In this document: positions 36,062 to 47,375 of the stretch, piece after piece
How the letters are laid out: each line of letters starts with the position of its first letter
Position numbering within the stretch: position 1 is the stretch's first letter
Assembly (NCBI GenBank): GCA_026413225.1
Contig: CM048560.1
Span: 16,853,501 to 16,917,500 of the forward strand
Length of the DNA: 64,000 nt
From: Otis tarda
Lineage: Eukaryota > Chordata > Aves > Otidiformes > Otididae
Reading direction: 5' to 3'
Notes under the pieces: model-generated
Databases searched by the model: none
Told to the model about the DNA's origin: nothing
Seen by the model: only the letters and a program-made list of their open reading frames with translations
Translations under genes and position numbers: made by a program

Positions 36062-36066
36062 AGCTT
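36062..36066. repeat. Target-site duplication, right copy (AGCTT)
   Basis: This matches 34900-34904 exactly and follows the CA end of the LTR without a gap. Both copies being intact argues against later rearrangement of the insertion. Confidence 0.85.
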
Positions 36067-38964
36067 CTATGGTTGTTTTCCTCTCAGCTCCTCTAGATCA
36101 GCTGTGTGGGAAAAGGACTTGTGAAGCTGGAATAATTCACTCATAGCCTCACCCATTTAGAACACTGAAAAGTTTGCTCAAGTACCCCTAAAGCTAAGTT
36201 GAAACAAAGAGTTCAGCGTGTCTACACCTAAATCTGTACAATCCGCTCTAGCTGTTGGAATGTATGTGCAACTAGAAGCATGGATTGTTAAAAAAAGTAT
36301 CTTCTTTTATTGTATGTTCATGAGATGAAAGCACAAGCTGTAAATCATCCTCATCAGCTGTCCCTGACACACATGCTGTGTCTTTGTTGGTGGACTTTGC
36401 TAAGAGACAGAGACTGATCTTGTCCCAGCCTACATTACTTATCCTATTTATCAGCATTTGATGACCATTTCAAGTGACTTTCAAGCAGAAGAGACCACCG
36501 TGCCTTCTCACTTTCTAGGGAAGCTATCTACTCCTAAGAATGGCTTTGCACCACTCCCTGCCTTGCTGCTTCACTCTGCTCACCCCTGCAATCACCTGGC
36601 AGTGAGCTGGAGGCCCAAAGCCCTATCAACCTCCTTCGTTTCCATTCCTTGGCGTTGGCTTGCTAGGGCTCCTTCACAGGGCACTGCATGCCTGCAATGG
36701 TTTCACCTTAATCTGCACTAAATACAAAATTTCAGAGTTTTAAAACCCCATAGCCTGTATCTCTTCTCTGAAAATACCAACAGATTTGTTTTTTTCATTC
36801 TGTCTGTTAGGAGATAGCATGATGTACTGTCTTGTAAGAACATGGAGTACGCGTATAATCACAAAAGCCGCTGAAGGTTTTTAAATTTATAATAGAAGCT
36901 TCATTATAGGAAAAAAGCTTATTAAACATGCATTAAATGTGGCTTTTTTGAATAGCTGGAAAAGCTTGCAATGTAACACAGACAAACCACAGAGACCTAG
37001 AGGGGAAAAGCCATAGAAGAGTTAATAGAAATACCCCCTTAAAAAAGTAACTGCACCATCTACACACGGCCACTTTCACCAGATAGGTTCAGTAAATTGC
37101 AAGCCAGCAGGTTCCAAGAACAACTACACAGGGAATTTCTGAGACAAAAGTTTAAGTCACAGTTACACGGGTCTTGTCTTCCCTTGTGCTTGGACAAAAT
37201 TGCCATTAATATTAATGGCAGACAGGCATGCATGTAAAGGAGAGAAACCCCTAATTAGTGTCGTAGCACATGCAACATTTCTAACAGGGAAACCATTTTG
37301 TATGCCCTAATTGCACAAAATTGGCAACAAGTTACCGTATGCATCTGTATCAAAGGCTACAGAAGCTCATGAATTCTCCAGTGGTAGGAAAACGTGCCCA
37401 TACTGCAGAGTTTGGGGACAAAAGCAGTCTGTATGTGTGTTATCCTCACAACCTCTGACACCTAGCAAAGGTAGCCCTCCAGGGGTTCACTGACCACTGC
37501 TCCTGCACCCCTCATCTCTCAGAAGGGAAGCACAAGCACCTGTGCTCTCCACCAAGGCAGAGATTTTTCAGCACTTTTTACTTAAGCAGATCTGACTGAA
37601 CAGTCTCTGCTGATATGCAGATATTGCAAAACTGCACTAAAAACACATTGTAACCTTACAAAAATATCAGAATTGCAATGATCATCTTAGACAGTAGGGT
37701 CTTCTCTCTCGTTTATAGGTTTCTTCATATAATTCATTGCTACAAATCACAAGAAAGTCCATTTGACTGCAGAAAAACATTGAAGGCCCAAGTCATCCCT
37801 GCTACAATTTCTACTGAATACAAAGCATTAACATTTCTGCAAAAATATTTCAGAAGTCTTCTCACTTTTAAGTCAAAGTTAAAATTTTTTTTCCTAAAGC
37901 AATAAACCAACTTTATCTGCATTAAAGGTTGGTGGTTAAGTGGAATTTTACAAGCAGCAATTGTGATAGTATGTTTTTACAGAGAAAACCCCTACGCTCT
38001 TATAACAACTACCTTTTTAGATTTCTAAATCTTTAAATATACATTACTTAAGCATCTATGTTTTCCTCTCTTAAAAACATCAGAGCAAGTAATTCCTCAA
38101 GTAATTCAGTTGACTTCTCACTGATGCAACAGAACTTGCTTTTGCTCCAGAGATTCAGAGACAGAAAAATATCCTATTCAACATTTTTTAATTTTTAAAC
38201 TGGAGAAAGGAAATACCGTGTAAAGCATTTTCATCTAAATACTTAATTGGAAGTCAACATAAATAGAAGACTGGCATCAACCCACTTAACAAGGAACATG
38301 ACTGGCTCACTTGATATTTTCTTCACTAAACATGGAAGTTTCTTTCAAAAAGGAAATTCTTTCCTAGACTTTTTTTCTTGGGGAAAAAAAAAAACAAACC
38401 AAAACACACAAAAAAACCCCAGTAGTCTTCATTCTTCTAGAATCAAAATCTGGAAATGACCAAAGCAAAGTCTGCAAATGTGAAAGTTCAGTCACCTAGG
38501 AACTCAGGTAGTGACAGCATATCCACTTCACCAATTACAGTAAGACAAATCTGCCCATGTTGGATTTGCAGATAGACTGTTTGGCCCCTAACACTCAACT
38601 TGGATGAGTCTAATGTTTCCCTGGCTGGTCTACTGTCATGCCCATCTGTCAGAGTGGCATAGTGCCCATTCACAAGGTAGAATGCCAGTTTCAACCAGAG
38701 TATGGATACTAATCAAAGACCAGTTTAGGAGAAAGCCAATTGGATGTGGCTAACGGCACCTTATTTACAGAGATCCTCCTGGTGTCAAGCAGTGCCAAAT
38801 TAAGAACACATGCTACATTACAAGGATCACATCTGTTAACAAATATTGGCACTTTGTCACTGGCATCTGCCTCTTTTGTTAATCCGCTTCGGTAATGAAA
38901 AGGCTGCCTGAGAAGAGGAGGTGTTCAGGCCTTGTCCTACCAGCATAATCACAGATTTACTCAC
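36067..38964. other. AT-rich noncoding DNA
   Basis: No gene is recognised. The stretch contains the 20-base palindrome listed at 37201 and an A-rich tract near 38385-38418. Short frames on both strands have no family resemblance. Confidence 0.55.
37201..37220. repeat. Perfect 20-base palindrome with paired TAAT/ATTA cores
   Basis: TGCCATTAATATTAATGGCA is its own reverse complement, with no spacer. The centre, ATTAATATTAAT, holds back-to-back homeodomain-type cores. About 0.06 perfect 20-base palindromes at a given spacing are expected per 64 kb of random sequence, and more in AT-rich DNA. A dimeric binding site is possible but unproven. Confidence 0.85.
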
Positions 38965-39041
38965 CAAGAATTTCCCAGTAACAGGCCACAGTCTGTCAAC
39001 GTTACCTCTGTGTACATCTCTTCCCGGGGGCCGGTGCTGCC
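38965..39041 (-). other. Candidate spliced exon, GC-rich, minus strand
   Basis: On the minus strand TTTCACAGCTTTTTACAG precedes a 77-base segment followed by GTGAGT. The segment is GC-rich and holds several CpGs, unlike its AT-rich flanks. Two frames are open, one reading RPPGRDVHRGNVDRLWPVTG. No family was recognised. The compositional contrast makes it slightly more interesting than the other candidates, but chance is not excluded. Confidence 0.18.
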
Positions 39042-42000
39042 CTGTAAAAAGCTGTGAAATGATAGAACTATAATACCTAATCAAATGAGCTTTTTCATTT
39101 AGGATTTATTAAGCCTATTGTCATCCTGTTAGCAACAAAAGGAACATGACTGCAGAAAACAGAGTGACAAGTAATAAAAAGGGGAGAAATGACTGTTGTA
39201 TATTCTTGGTACATCTGAGTCTGTAGTAAGAGACTGAATCAAACACCTCAGCCCAAAGGAAAAAACAAAACCAGAGTGCCAAACATTATGTTCTTTGGGA
39301 CTCCTTTGCTCTTGTATGTTGGGTTTTGCTTTATTTTTTTAAGCCAAACACTATGGATGTACTAAGGCATGGACAGCATGGGCCAGTTGAGAAAGGCCTC
39401 TGTACTGAAGGCATGCGATTACAACAATTTCCATTTTAAGATTATTTCCAGCTTCCACCATAACAACAACAAACTGGAACATGTTCACCACTTAAAGCTA
39501 CCACTGTAATCCCTGCCAGAGCCTGGGCTCACAGTCTTGAGTGAGCAGCTCGCCATGAGTCATGCCACAGATAGGAAGTCCAGAAGCTGCCGGTCCTTGC
39601 CAGCAATCTCAGCAGTGCTCTCCGTGGCTGGAGAGGAGGGAGGTGGGCTAGCTCCCCACCCACGCAGGTGGGAACATGAGCACTAGGGGCTCTGCCCTTT
39701 TGGGAGCTGCTGCCACACCTTCTCTTTTGCTGGTTGGAAGGCAATGGGATCTGCACTCTTAGCCAGTCTCTCATTTACTCCTGGTCTGGGAGAAATAAAG
39801 GAAGGCATAAGGGATATAACATGAGGGTGAGACTGAGGGGACTGCTTCTGCCTTCTAGAGTATAAAGGCAACCAATTACAGGGATCACCAGCACTCAAGG
39901 CTGGTGTAAAGGTATCATGGTAGACATTGCAGGACCAGGACAGTTGTACTAACCTCCTTTCAGGTATCTCACCTTGGTGAAGAGACCAGGACTCTATTCT
40001 CTTTGCTTTGTTGCTGAGACCACAGTCTCATTATTAACCCAGCGTTGCCTGATAACACTGCAGCACAGCACATCACTGTGGGTAATTTACAATAGGATGG
40101 GAAGGACTGACTTGTTTGGTAATAAGCAGCTTTCACTGGAGGTAGCTTAAAGGACTAGCTGAAGTTTCTTGAACAGGCACTAAGAACATCAGTCCTGAAG
40201 AATCTTTTTTGTGTTGGCTCTAGAAAGGAGGAACTACATTCACACCCTTCTAGGACACCAAAGGTCTGGGAACAGGATGATGCTACTGGGAATAAAATGA
40301 AATGTTCTCACCCCTTAGTCAGATGCAGCTATTGTTCAATAAGCGCTACTTCTTGGGTAGAGATTAAGTATTGTGATTTAGTTCACGTTACCTTTGGTGT
40401 CAAGAGATCTGGCTCTAACTCTTTTCTCTGGAAAGTTTCATTGGCCACCCTGCTCTTTCAGTTACACCAGTAACCATGCTAGCATCAGTACTGTGAGCTG
40501 GTTGTATTTCAGTATAGTTCATTTTGGTAGCATTTACAGAGAGGACACATGCTCCTCAGGAAGCATTGAAGAGAAGATGGCCTAAAACTTCAGTCTTCCT
40601 ATGCTATTAAAATAGCTCTGCCCCATACCTCATCAGTAGGCATTGATCTTTGCGGAGGTTCAACTTCAGGCTTCAGAGTGAGCTAGATGAACCATTTAAA
40701 GTGAAATGAAGCACAGGGCTGCATGCCTTTGGTGTCCATGTAGAAACTACTCTGTCCTTGCACCATGAAACAGACATTCTTGTACGCTTTTACCAAGATT
40801 CAAATGTAAAGCAAACGGTTTGTTTTCTTTCTACTACTGGATGAAGACCACACAAGCATTGAGTTGACTCTTCAGTGGCACTCAATGTTTCACTTGCCAG
40901 CCAGCAACAGTTTAACCGGTCAGAATATACAAAAAGGGATGGGAGATTTTGCTGAATGAAACCAGGAAATTGTAATTACCAGCGCTGTTACAGATGGTTC
41001 CTTCCTCTTCCTTTACAGGAGCAAGTCTTGAGCAGAGACATCACTTCACTAGATAGAAACATGCAATTAGGAAGCAAAAAGCAGGTAACTTACACTGTGT
41101 GTAAAATAGGATGAGCTCCCCAAAAATCTCCAAACCAGCTGTCAGCCCACACACCTGCAATACAAACAGGCACATATTAAGAGAGGTATTTAGCAACAAT
41201 AAAAAAAAAAAAAAAAAAGACAGGCATACTGATTGATTTGTCTTGGAGTCTAGCTTGTGAGAATCTATTCCAGAAAAAAATAATATATATATATGATGAT
41301 ATAAACATCACTCTCCAGCTTGGCTGGTGGATTTATTTTGCTTAAATAGTCTTGAAGCACCAAATGACATTTGAGATAATGTCATAGGGGGAAAATGTTT
41401 AACTGCCTGCTGGATTTACCTGGCATGTGAAAGATGTAATTCTAAAGATAATGATAACGATCTTCAATTTATATGTCTCCTGTCATCCAAATTAATCCTT
41501 CTGTTTTGCTAACTACACAGGAATATCCTTAACCATAAAGCTGCAGTCAGTAGCTTAAAATAGAAAATAAGAATTTCACCCTCTTGGCAGCCAGCATCTG
41601 AACTATGAGAGGTGCAACGTGATTAACCACAGCTCAGCTTCTGAGCTGGGTGTGTCCTGGCCATGTTTTGTGCAGGCCTAGTATACACGACCTCCCAATC
41701 CATTTTCTACCTTGCCCATGCAGCCAGCAAACCCAAGCAAAGATGTCATTTACAGAGAGTTCACTTAAGTCAACACTGCTTAACCTGGTAAGAAAGTGAA
41801 GTGCGTTAGGGCACGAGACCACTTCCCAGCACCAGGGAAATGCACTGGAATTGTTGAGTGACATATGTGGCTGTAGATTCCAGGTTATGCTACTTAGACA
41901 CATACGAATTGGATGTCTCATCACTCAAATGATTTCTCTAGAGGATGTGCACCTCCAGAAGGCATTTCAAGTCTTAGGTCACTTAAACTGCCCTTTTTAA

Positions 42001-43481
42001 CAATTCCTCCTTCCCCCACAACCTGAGAGAAAGCCAAGGGTGATGTAGGCTCCTCAGATAGATCCTTAATGCTTGGTGGCAGGAGTCACTTTTCATTTGA
42101 TGCACCTAGTTCAGAGAAGCAAAATGGCGTTTCTTGGCTAGTAGTGACGAATTGGAACATACCTGTTTAACTTACCCTAAATGCCAAATCACACCTCTCT
42201 AACAGTTCCTGTCTGGTCAGCCAGTCCAGGTATGCTGTATCCTGGCCATCTGCAACCCTGGCCCTGAGGAACTGTGGAGCTGTCAGCCTGTTCAAGATGG
42301 CTAGAAGCTCTGGAAAAGCCTTAAAAACTGGCTACCATCAAGGAACAAACACCAGCACAAGAGAAGGTTTTGCCTCTAGTACCATGATGGGACTCCAGAG
42401 GTGCTCAGCCATACAGGCCTACTAAGACTCTACAGCAACTGAGATTTTTGCTGAATAAAGTAACAATGCTGATACAACTTGAAAAGCAGTAGTAATAGAA
42501 AAAAAAAAAAAAGAAAAAGAAGGGCTAATAGACAAGTGAACCTATTCATTTTTTATTCTTTCACAGTAATATAAGAATTTAAAATACTAATTTATGCACA
42601 TTTTAAAAGGTTAAGGTTAAAAGACAGAGGCTGCAGGGTGTGATTTCTACAAACCTGAAATAATACATCCATCTAAAACCAATTCATATTTATTAGTGGG
42701 ATACATCCTTAAAATTCTTTCAAGAAGCCTCATCAAGCCAAACAATGTTCCAGGTTCCAGCCCAACAAACAGAACTGGAAACTTATGTCAGAGAACACTG
42801 TTAAAAGTGTTATTAAAGTGATTTGCATGTATTTTCTTCACGTCTGTCGAAAAAGCCTGCTTTTAAACATTTTATCAAATGCTGCCCTCTAGTGAGCAGA
42901 CGGCTTTCAGAGAACACACAGAGACTAGAGCACACGTATGGTCTAAACAAAAAACTTCACTACATACCAAGCGAGCCACAGGAGTCAGATGAGATGTCTG
43001 GAGCATTAGTAGCAATTTGTACGTTGTTATGTTATTGCTGGTGATGTTTTTTCTCCCTACTATCTTACAAGTGTCTGAATTCAGTGCATTTAGTCATTAC
43101 AATGTATCCTGTCCCCTCCATGTCTCCAGCATATTTCTGTATCATAAACTTCCATCAGACACGTATATTTTGTATGCTCAGGTTTAATGACATGTTTCAC
43201 CATTCTTGAGAGTCTCCATCGTCATATAGGTAGCCTGTTCGGAATTAAATCCTGAACGTTAAATTAGCCTGCAAGAAAACAGAGTTCAATGGCATTGTAT
43301 AGATACCTGGAAGCATGCAAGGGAAGAAAAGAGCAGTGAAAAATGTTTACCACCATACTTGATTCATACTATTCTTTCTCCTTTTCCCATGAAAGGGATC
43401 TCTCCCATGCCTCACTTGCTGACACAAAATCTAAGCTTCTGCTTCTTATCCACTGATGAATAGAAATGCTCTGATAGACTC
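39042..43481. other. Noncoding DNA
   Basis: No gene is recognised. A mildly GC-richer part lies at about 39510-39770, with an 81-codon minus-strand frame of no known family. Simple tracts are A18 at 41201-41218, a short (TA)n at about 41281-41295 and an A-rich run near 42498-42520. A 96-codon minus frame at 41634-41924 is unsupported. Confidence 0.55.
41201..41218. repeat. A18 homopolymer
   Basis: This is eighteen A residues followed by GACAGG. No retroposed sequence was recognised upstream of it. Confidence 0.95.
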
Positions 43482-43496
43482 GGGGGGGGGGGGGGG
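43482..43496. repeat. G15 homopolymer
   Basis: Fifteen G residues are preceded by CTC and followed by AAGATGGAAA. A very similar arrangement occurs at 61037. Runs this long are prone to sequencing error and may form stacked G structures. Confidence 0.9.
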
Positions 43497-46400
43497 AAGA
43501 TGGAAATTCTCATAAACTACAGGTATAATTAAAAAAACCAACACAAACTAAGCCTCTCCAGCTCCCACAATAGCATGTATTTAATGGATTCCAACCTGTT
43601 AATGTTTACATTGGCTCAATATTTTAATAGTATTGGTTTTATTTCTCCATCAAGTAGCAATTTCACCCATTAAGGTAGGATTAGTTGCCTTATAGTTTAT
43701 GAGTAGCATTTAAGTAGAGGGGTTTGTTTTTCACGGGATAATTTTCCTGTAAGTGCACAATGGTAATACACTCTAATGCTCAGCTTTCCTCCTTTTGCAT
43801 ATTGCATATGCTAAACAAGTTCTTTCAGCAATAAAAGAATAACCCACCACTTATCACTGCAGTCCAAGAGACTGTGTGCAACAGGGTCATAAGGAAACAT
43901 TTCTTTAAGGCTGTGCCCCCGCCATTTTCTTGAAAAATAGAACATTTGTGTTTGATTAACAGTATATCAAATAAAACACAGAATTAAAAATTACTTTTAC
44001 AGTCACTGCTACTAAATAGATATTCTGCCCACTACACTGGGTAAGCCATCCCATGAATTAGTTTGAAGCCCCATCCTTCAATCCATCTTTGTAACATATT
44101 GATTCATAAGACAGGAGGTATCCCCATTCTGTGCAAGGAAACAGATCTTGAGAGCTGCTGAAATTATTTTTTTTCTTCCACACTACCAACAAGTCTGAAG
44201 ATTTTCACTGCAAAGGAAAACAATGCCAAAGAATGGCAAGACTTCAGAAGAGCTGGCAAATCTAGGGACATCCAGTTCTGGGTGACCACCCTCGTACAGC
44301 TTTGAGAGGCCTCACTTTTGGAAGATGCTTAGCACTTACCTCTTTAAAAATACTGTCCTTTCAAGTTTTTCAAATTAAGCACTACACATAGAGATGTGTG
44401 GTGCCAGGGCACATTTTTTCAACTGCTGCTCCAACTCATTTGGTTTTATCTTCAGAACTACATCTAAAAAGGCCGGAAGTGGTGCAAAAAAGTGGGAGAA
44501 AAAAGGGAGACGATATTTAAGAAAACAGAAAATGTAAGTTCTGGTTCAGATTATTTTGTGCAGAATATAAATCACTAACATGGAAAATTATCTTCTAGGT
44601 ATATAAAAAATCAGGGGTTTATATCATGTAAATAAGTGTTAAAGGTGCTGTGCAGAAATGCTGCACTGACAGCAACCGCTCATTCATAACCTGCAAGGGC
44701 TGCTCAGCCCTTAGACATGACATGACTCCAGAGGAGAGTGTATGGGAACACAGGCACATGACTGGAACTAAAGCTAGCAAGAGATAAAAGAGAAAAGATA
44801 GACCAAAATATTATCCAAATACAGAAAATTTCAATGATCTATTTTATCTTTCTATAAGAGTGCAAAGCAAGCACAGGAAGCATTTTCAGTTTTGACAAAA
44901 GATTGCCTCCCTTCTAGGGAACGAGAGAGTTTTCAGGAACACTCCATCCCCAAAATGACAGGTTGCTCACTTCTCCAGCAAACATGTATATTAGCAGGAT
45001 TCAAGGGACAGAGTTGGCTGGCTGGATCATTAGTTCGGCTTGGTAAAGATGAAGTACTGGCAGGGACAGCAAGGAAAACACTGATTCATTGCTCCCCAAA
45101 CATCCACTAACAGGAATCCATGGACTGCACTGTAGAGTTAAACAGACTTAATTATGGCATATGAAGATTAATGAACTCCATAATTTGTGTAATGTGGAAA
45201 GTACTAGCATCCTGCATAATAAAGCAAATCTGAGTAAACAGGGCTTTTCTCTTGCAGAAAGACCCTCAATGCTATGGGATGGGATGCAACCAGCCCTGGC
45301 TGCATCTTACTCATCTTAGCAGCCAGGTACGACTTGAGCAACACAATACACAAGGCAACTAATCCCTAGTGCCAGTGCTTGTGATTTTATTCCAAGTTAA
45401 TGAGTTTTAGATAAATTCTAGCCTGTGGTTCTCTGTCAATATGTAGGGGTCTTAAGGAAAACAAATTAGTGCCGAAACAAGGGTTGTGCTAGAAATGATT
45501 CTCCCCAGTTTGCGAAGCAGCTCTTTAAAATCTTCCTCCAGCGAGCTACAGCCCCCTACCACTGCTCCCTCATACCCGAGCTGTGCGACTTACACTTCTG
45601 CTGTTGCCCCTGCCCATTCAGGCATGGATCTGCCACTGCCCACAAAACTCATTACCATTAATTTGACAGCAGGGCCCTGGGCAGAACCATGCACCCGACT
45701 CTGGTACCCACCCTCCTCCTAGAGCACGGAGAGCTGCAGAAAGAGCTGGAGAGCAAGGCCTCCTCATTCCTCTGCTTTTGTCCGGACACCTTCTGTTCTC
45801 TAGCTGACCGGCACAAAAGTTAAAAACCCAGTTTGTGCTCGGCTTCCGTGCTAGACACCTGCTGATTCCACAATCTCCCTGTCCACAGAAACTTCACTGG
45901 AGTTGAGAGATTTTTTCCTTCCTGAATGACACCAGTTGCAAGTTATGCCACTGCTGACAGAAACACTAATTAGAGCTTAGAGAGAAAGCTCCTATCCCAC
46001 AACCCAACCACGCGCTCAGGTGCTTTGCATGTTTTGAAGGAGCGCATCACAGCAGCGCTGGATACAGTTTAACTAACCTGGGTTAGTTAACACCAGCAGC
46101 CATAAAGTAGATTAATTTTTCTAAATGTTTCCTTGAGAAGAGTATCAAATAGAATATTTTTCCACCTGCAGAAAGACAACTTCCATCCTGACACCTCTGC
46201 AGCACAACCCACATAAGGTTGAGAGAACTGTCTTCCTCCGAGACCAGGATCACACATCCCAGACCTTTCCAGTTTTGCATGTACTCAAGCCTCCCTACCT
46301 AATCTGTTTATCCCCATAAGCATTGGAGATAAAACTTCCTAATCCACACGAATCTGAGAAAAGAGAGGTCAAATCACAGGGTAAATTCTGTCTCCCAAAT

Positions 46401-47310
46401 ATTTGGGTCAGAGATCCACAGTACATGAAAATATGCCTTTTTGTATACCATTTCCAAAGTTTGTTTGTAAAAAAATCCATTATGCCATTAGCCAGCCAAA
46501 GGACTTTATCATGCCTACTCATATATGCTGGATTTTCAGTAATGGCACACGTAGGCAGGCACCTTATACAATTCACTGCTGACCTTACACTTCCACATCT
46601 GCTCAGCTGCTGCCTGTTGCTCACCATTTACAATGAAAATCCATGATCCACCTCACAAGTGGCAGCATTCCAGCAGGCATCATAAACACCTGTCAGTGTA
46701 GAGCAGAGCCCCTCCAGTCAGTTAGGGTCGTATGCTTTTCGTCACCTTAATTTACACAAGTAGATGGACCAACTCTATGCAGACCTGGCTTTAGGTTGCA
46801 CAGATGAAATGTAGGTGTACGTACATAAGCACATGCATGTCTGTAACACACAGCTATTTAAGTCACACAAAAATCCTCCATAAAGTCTTTTTATCCTGCA
46901 AAAGAGTATCTAAATAATAGTCATGCAAATATCTATTTAGGTAAATACCGAGATAGTAAAATAGCTACCAAGTAAAGTACCCAATCCTACTTCCCCTTGA
47001 AAGAGTGATAAAACTCACCTTGATTTCAGCGGAAGAAACTGATATCTAAAGAGGTACCGCCTGTCAAATATGTTGTCCTGTTACTATTTTTGCACTTAAA
47101 GAAATTAAAATAATACAAAAAGAGCAATTAAATCTTATTACAGACTTTTCTTGGCTTTGCTTATTAGTCCCCATTGTTTTCTGAGACCTGTCATGAAAAT
47201 GAAAGATCTAAAGCCAATAGGCATATGTTGACTGTTGTCCCACTTTTGCCAAAGACAAATACAGATTCGTTTGAGAATTTACGTTAAAAAAACGCTGCTG
47301 GGTTAAGACC
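43497..47310. other. Noncoding DNA
   Basis: No gene is recognised. A GC-richer segment at about 45480-45900 contains a 78-codon plus frame without recognisable motifs. Frames of 107 and 110 codons overlap on opposite strands at 46295-46646. A perfect inverted repeat is listed at 46069. Confidence 0.55.
46069..46090. repeat. Perfect 10-base inverted repeat with 2-base spacer
   Basis: TTAACTAACC at 46069-46078 and GGTTAGTTAA at 46081-46090 are exact reverse complements separated by TG. The TTAAC half-sites loosely recall HNF1-type dimers, but the spacing is not the classical one. Confidence 0.8.
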
Positions 47311-47375
47311 TTGTATGCCAAGTTTCAGCCCAGAGCGAATTTTTATGGCCGAGTTATAAACCCTTGAAAATAGGA
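47311..47375 (+). repeat. Old dispersed repeat, copy B
   Basis: This aligns without gaps to 27841-27900 with 46 of 60 positions identical. This copy has GTTTCAGCCCAGAGCGAATT and GAGTTATAAACCCTTG. It lies about 19.5 kb from copy A in the same orientation and shares no clear flanking similarity. That fits independent insertions of an old family better than a segmental duplication. Confidence 0.7.
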
